Shown here: piece after piece, positions 6,655 through 7,494 of the stretch
How the letters are laid out: each line of letters starts with the position of its first letter
Position numbering within the stretch: position 1 is the stretch's first letter
Assembly: GCA_002439805.1 (NCBI GenBank)
Contig: DJPQ01000016.1
Span: forward strand, 1-7,494
Source: Bacteroidales bacterium UBA6408
Lineage (GTDB): Bacteria > Bacteroidota > Bacteroidia > Bacteroidales > UBA932
DNA length: 7,494 bases
Direction of reading: 5' to 3'
Position numbers and translations under genes: made by a program
Notes under the pieces: model-generated
Seen by the model: the letters and a program-made list of their open reading frames with translations, nothing else
Told to the model about the DNA's origin: nothing
Databases searched by the model: none

Positions 6655-7494
6655 TTAGAATGTGAATGAAACACCCGCCGAGACGGTCCTGAGCGCGGAG
6701 TAGGTGAAGCCCGTGGCCCCGCTGAACGACTGACGCACGTCAAGCCCGCGCCGTTTCGACATATACCAGAGGTTGTCGCCCACGACATAGACCCGGAGGC
6801 TGGAAATCTTAGCCTTCTGCATCAGCGACTTCGGGAATGTGTAGCCCAGCGTGACGTTCTTCAGGCTTATGTAAGAGGCCTTGGTGAGGAACCTCGTAGA
6901 TGTCTGGGAGGCATCCTGATAGCGGTTCTGCACACGGGGCACGTCGGTCGAGGTGTTCTGCGGAGTCCAGCGGCGGAATATGTCCTTGTGCCAGTTGGTC
7001 CCGGCCGTGCCTGCGGACATCAGCCCCTGATAGTTCGAGTCGAGAGTCCAGCCCCCGAGCTGGTAGGCAAACTGTGCGCTCAGGTCCACCCCGAAGAAAC
7101 TCCACGAGGAAGTGACGCCGCCGTAGAGGTCAGGCACCGCGCTCTTCCCGGTCTGAACAAGCTTGGCGTTCGCCGGCTCATGGACAGGAGCGCCGTCCTT
7201 GCCCGTGTAGAGAGGTTCACCTGTGGCCTCATCGACCCCGAGCCATTCGTACATATAGAAGTCGTAGAGCGAGCCGCCCTTCTTCCTCCAGTAGTTCCCC
7301 GAAGCGTAGCCTTCCTCGGGCTCGTTGGACGGAAGCTTCGTAATCTTGTTGCGGTAGGCCGTCCCGTTCACCGCAAGGTTCCACGAGAAGTTCCTGACCT
7401 TCACCAAATCCGCCGCGACGTCGAACTCCACGCCTATGTTCATCATGTCCATGTCGTTCACCAGCTGGCTCGCCGGATTTCCCTGAGAAGGCGC
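6655..7494 (-). CDS. SusC/RagA-family TonB-linked outer-membrane transporter, C-terminal part (5' end outside window)
   Basis: This is the last 279 residues of a TonB-dependent outer-membrane transporter, the pore partner of the SusD-type lipoprotein encoded next. The frame is open to the right edge, so the signal peptide, carboxypeptidase-like domain, plug and most of the barrel (these proteins usually have about 1,000 residues) lie outside. Family signs are the stretch RFLTKASYISLKNVTLGYTF, then SLRVYVVGDNLWYMSKRRGLD, and a closing strand GVSFTF that ends in phenylalanine, as expected for a protein inserted by the BAM machinery. Alternating hydrophobic and polar residues fit barrel strands. 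In the family, the channel imports oligomers into the periplasm using TonB energy, with SusD as a lid. The substrate cannot be read from this part. The neighbouring protease suggests peptides, which is an inference. The stop codon lies 12 bases before the next start, which implies co-transcription. Confidence 0.95.
   Translation of the reverse strand, partial: APSQGNPASQLVNDMDMMNIGVEFDVAADLVKVRNFSWNLAVNGTAYRNKITKLPSNEPEEGYASGNYWRKKGGSLYDFYMYEWLGVDEATGEPLYTGKDGAPVHEPANAKLVQTGKSAVPDLYGGVTSSWSFFGVDLSAQFAYQLGGWTLDSNYQGLMSAGTAGTNWHKDIFRRWTPQNTSTDVPRVQNRYQDASQTSTRFLTKASYISLKNVTLGYTFPKSLMQKAKISSLRVYVVGDNLWYMSKRRGLDVRQSFSGATGFTYSALRTVSAGVSFTF

Overview
The window looks like chromosomal DNA from a GC-rich gut-type member of the Bacteroidales, possibly an Alistipes/Rikenellaceae-like organism. 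This placement is inferred from three things: the paired SusC/SusD outer-membrane genes, several lipoproteins with Bacteroidetes-style lipoboxes, and a type IX secretion (T9SS) C-terminal sorting domain, which is restricted to Bacteroidetes. The species cannot be fixed from the sequence alone.

All real genes lie on the minus strand, so transcription runs from right to left. From upstream to downstream: (1) the C-terminal 279 residues of a SusC/RagA-type TonB-dependent transporter (7494-6655, cut by the right edge); (2) a complete SusD/RagB-type surface lipoprotein (6642-5035); (3) a 286-residue two-domain lipoprotein of unknown function (5023-4163); (4) an 883-residue subtilisin-family (S8) protease with a lipoprotein signal peptide, accessory beta-sandwich domains and a T9SS sorting tail (4098-1447); (5) a PorV/PorQ-like outer-membrane beta-barrel protein (1433-450); (6) the first 139 residues of another lipoprotein with a fibronectin-III-like domain (419-1, cut by the left edge). 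The gaps are 12, 11, 64, 13 and 30 bases. There is no convincing internal terminator, so the set is probably one operon whose promoter lies beyond the right edge.

The genes suggest one functional unit. A surface protease would cut protein substrates, the SusD-type lipoprotein and its companion lipoproteins would capture products, and the SusC-type channel would import them using TonB energy. No glycoside hydrolase is visible, and the only enzyme is a protease. The closest known analogy is therefore RagAB-type oligopeptide uptake rather than a classical polysaccharide utilisation locus. The T9SS tail on the protease beside a PorV/PorQ-like gene raises the possibility that the locus carries its own dedicated outer-membrane shuttle or anchoring partner. 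A four-unit, 18-bp in-frame repeat at the start of the PorV/PorQ-like gene, which multiplies the possible start codons, is the most unusual DNA-level feature. No RNA genes, CRISPR arrays, insertion sequences or integration sites were seen, and no stretch over 300 bases lacks a gene.
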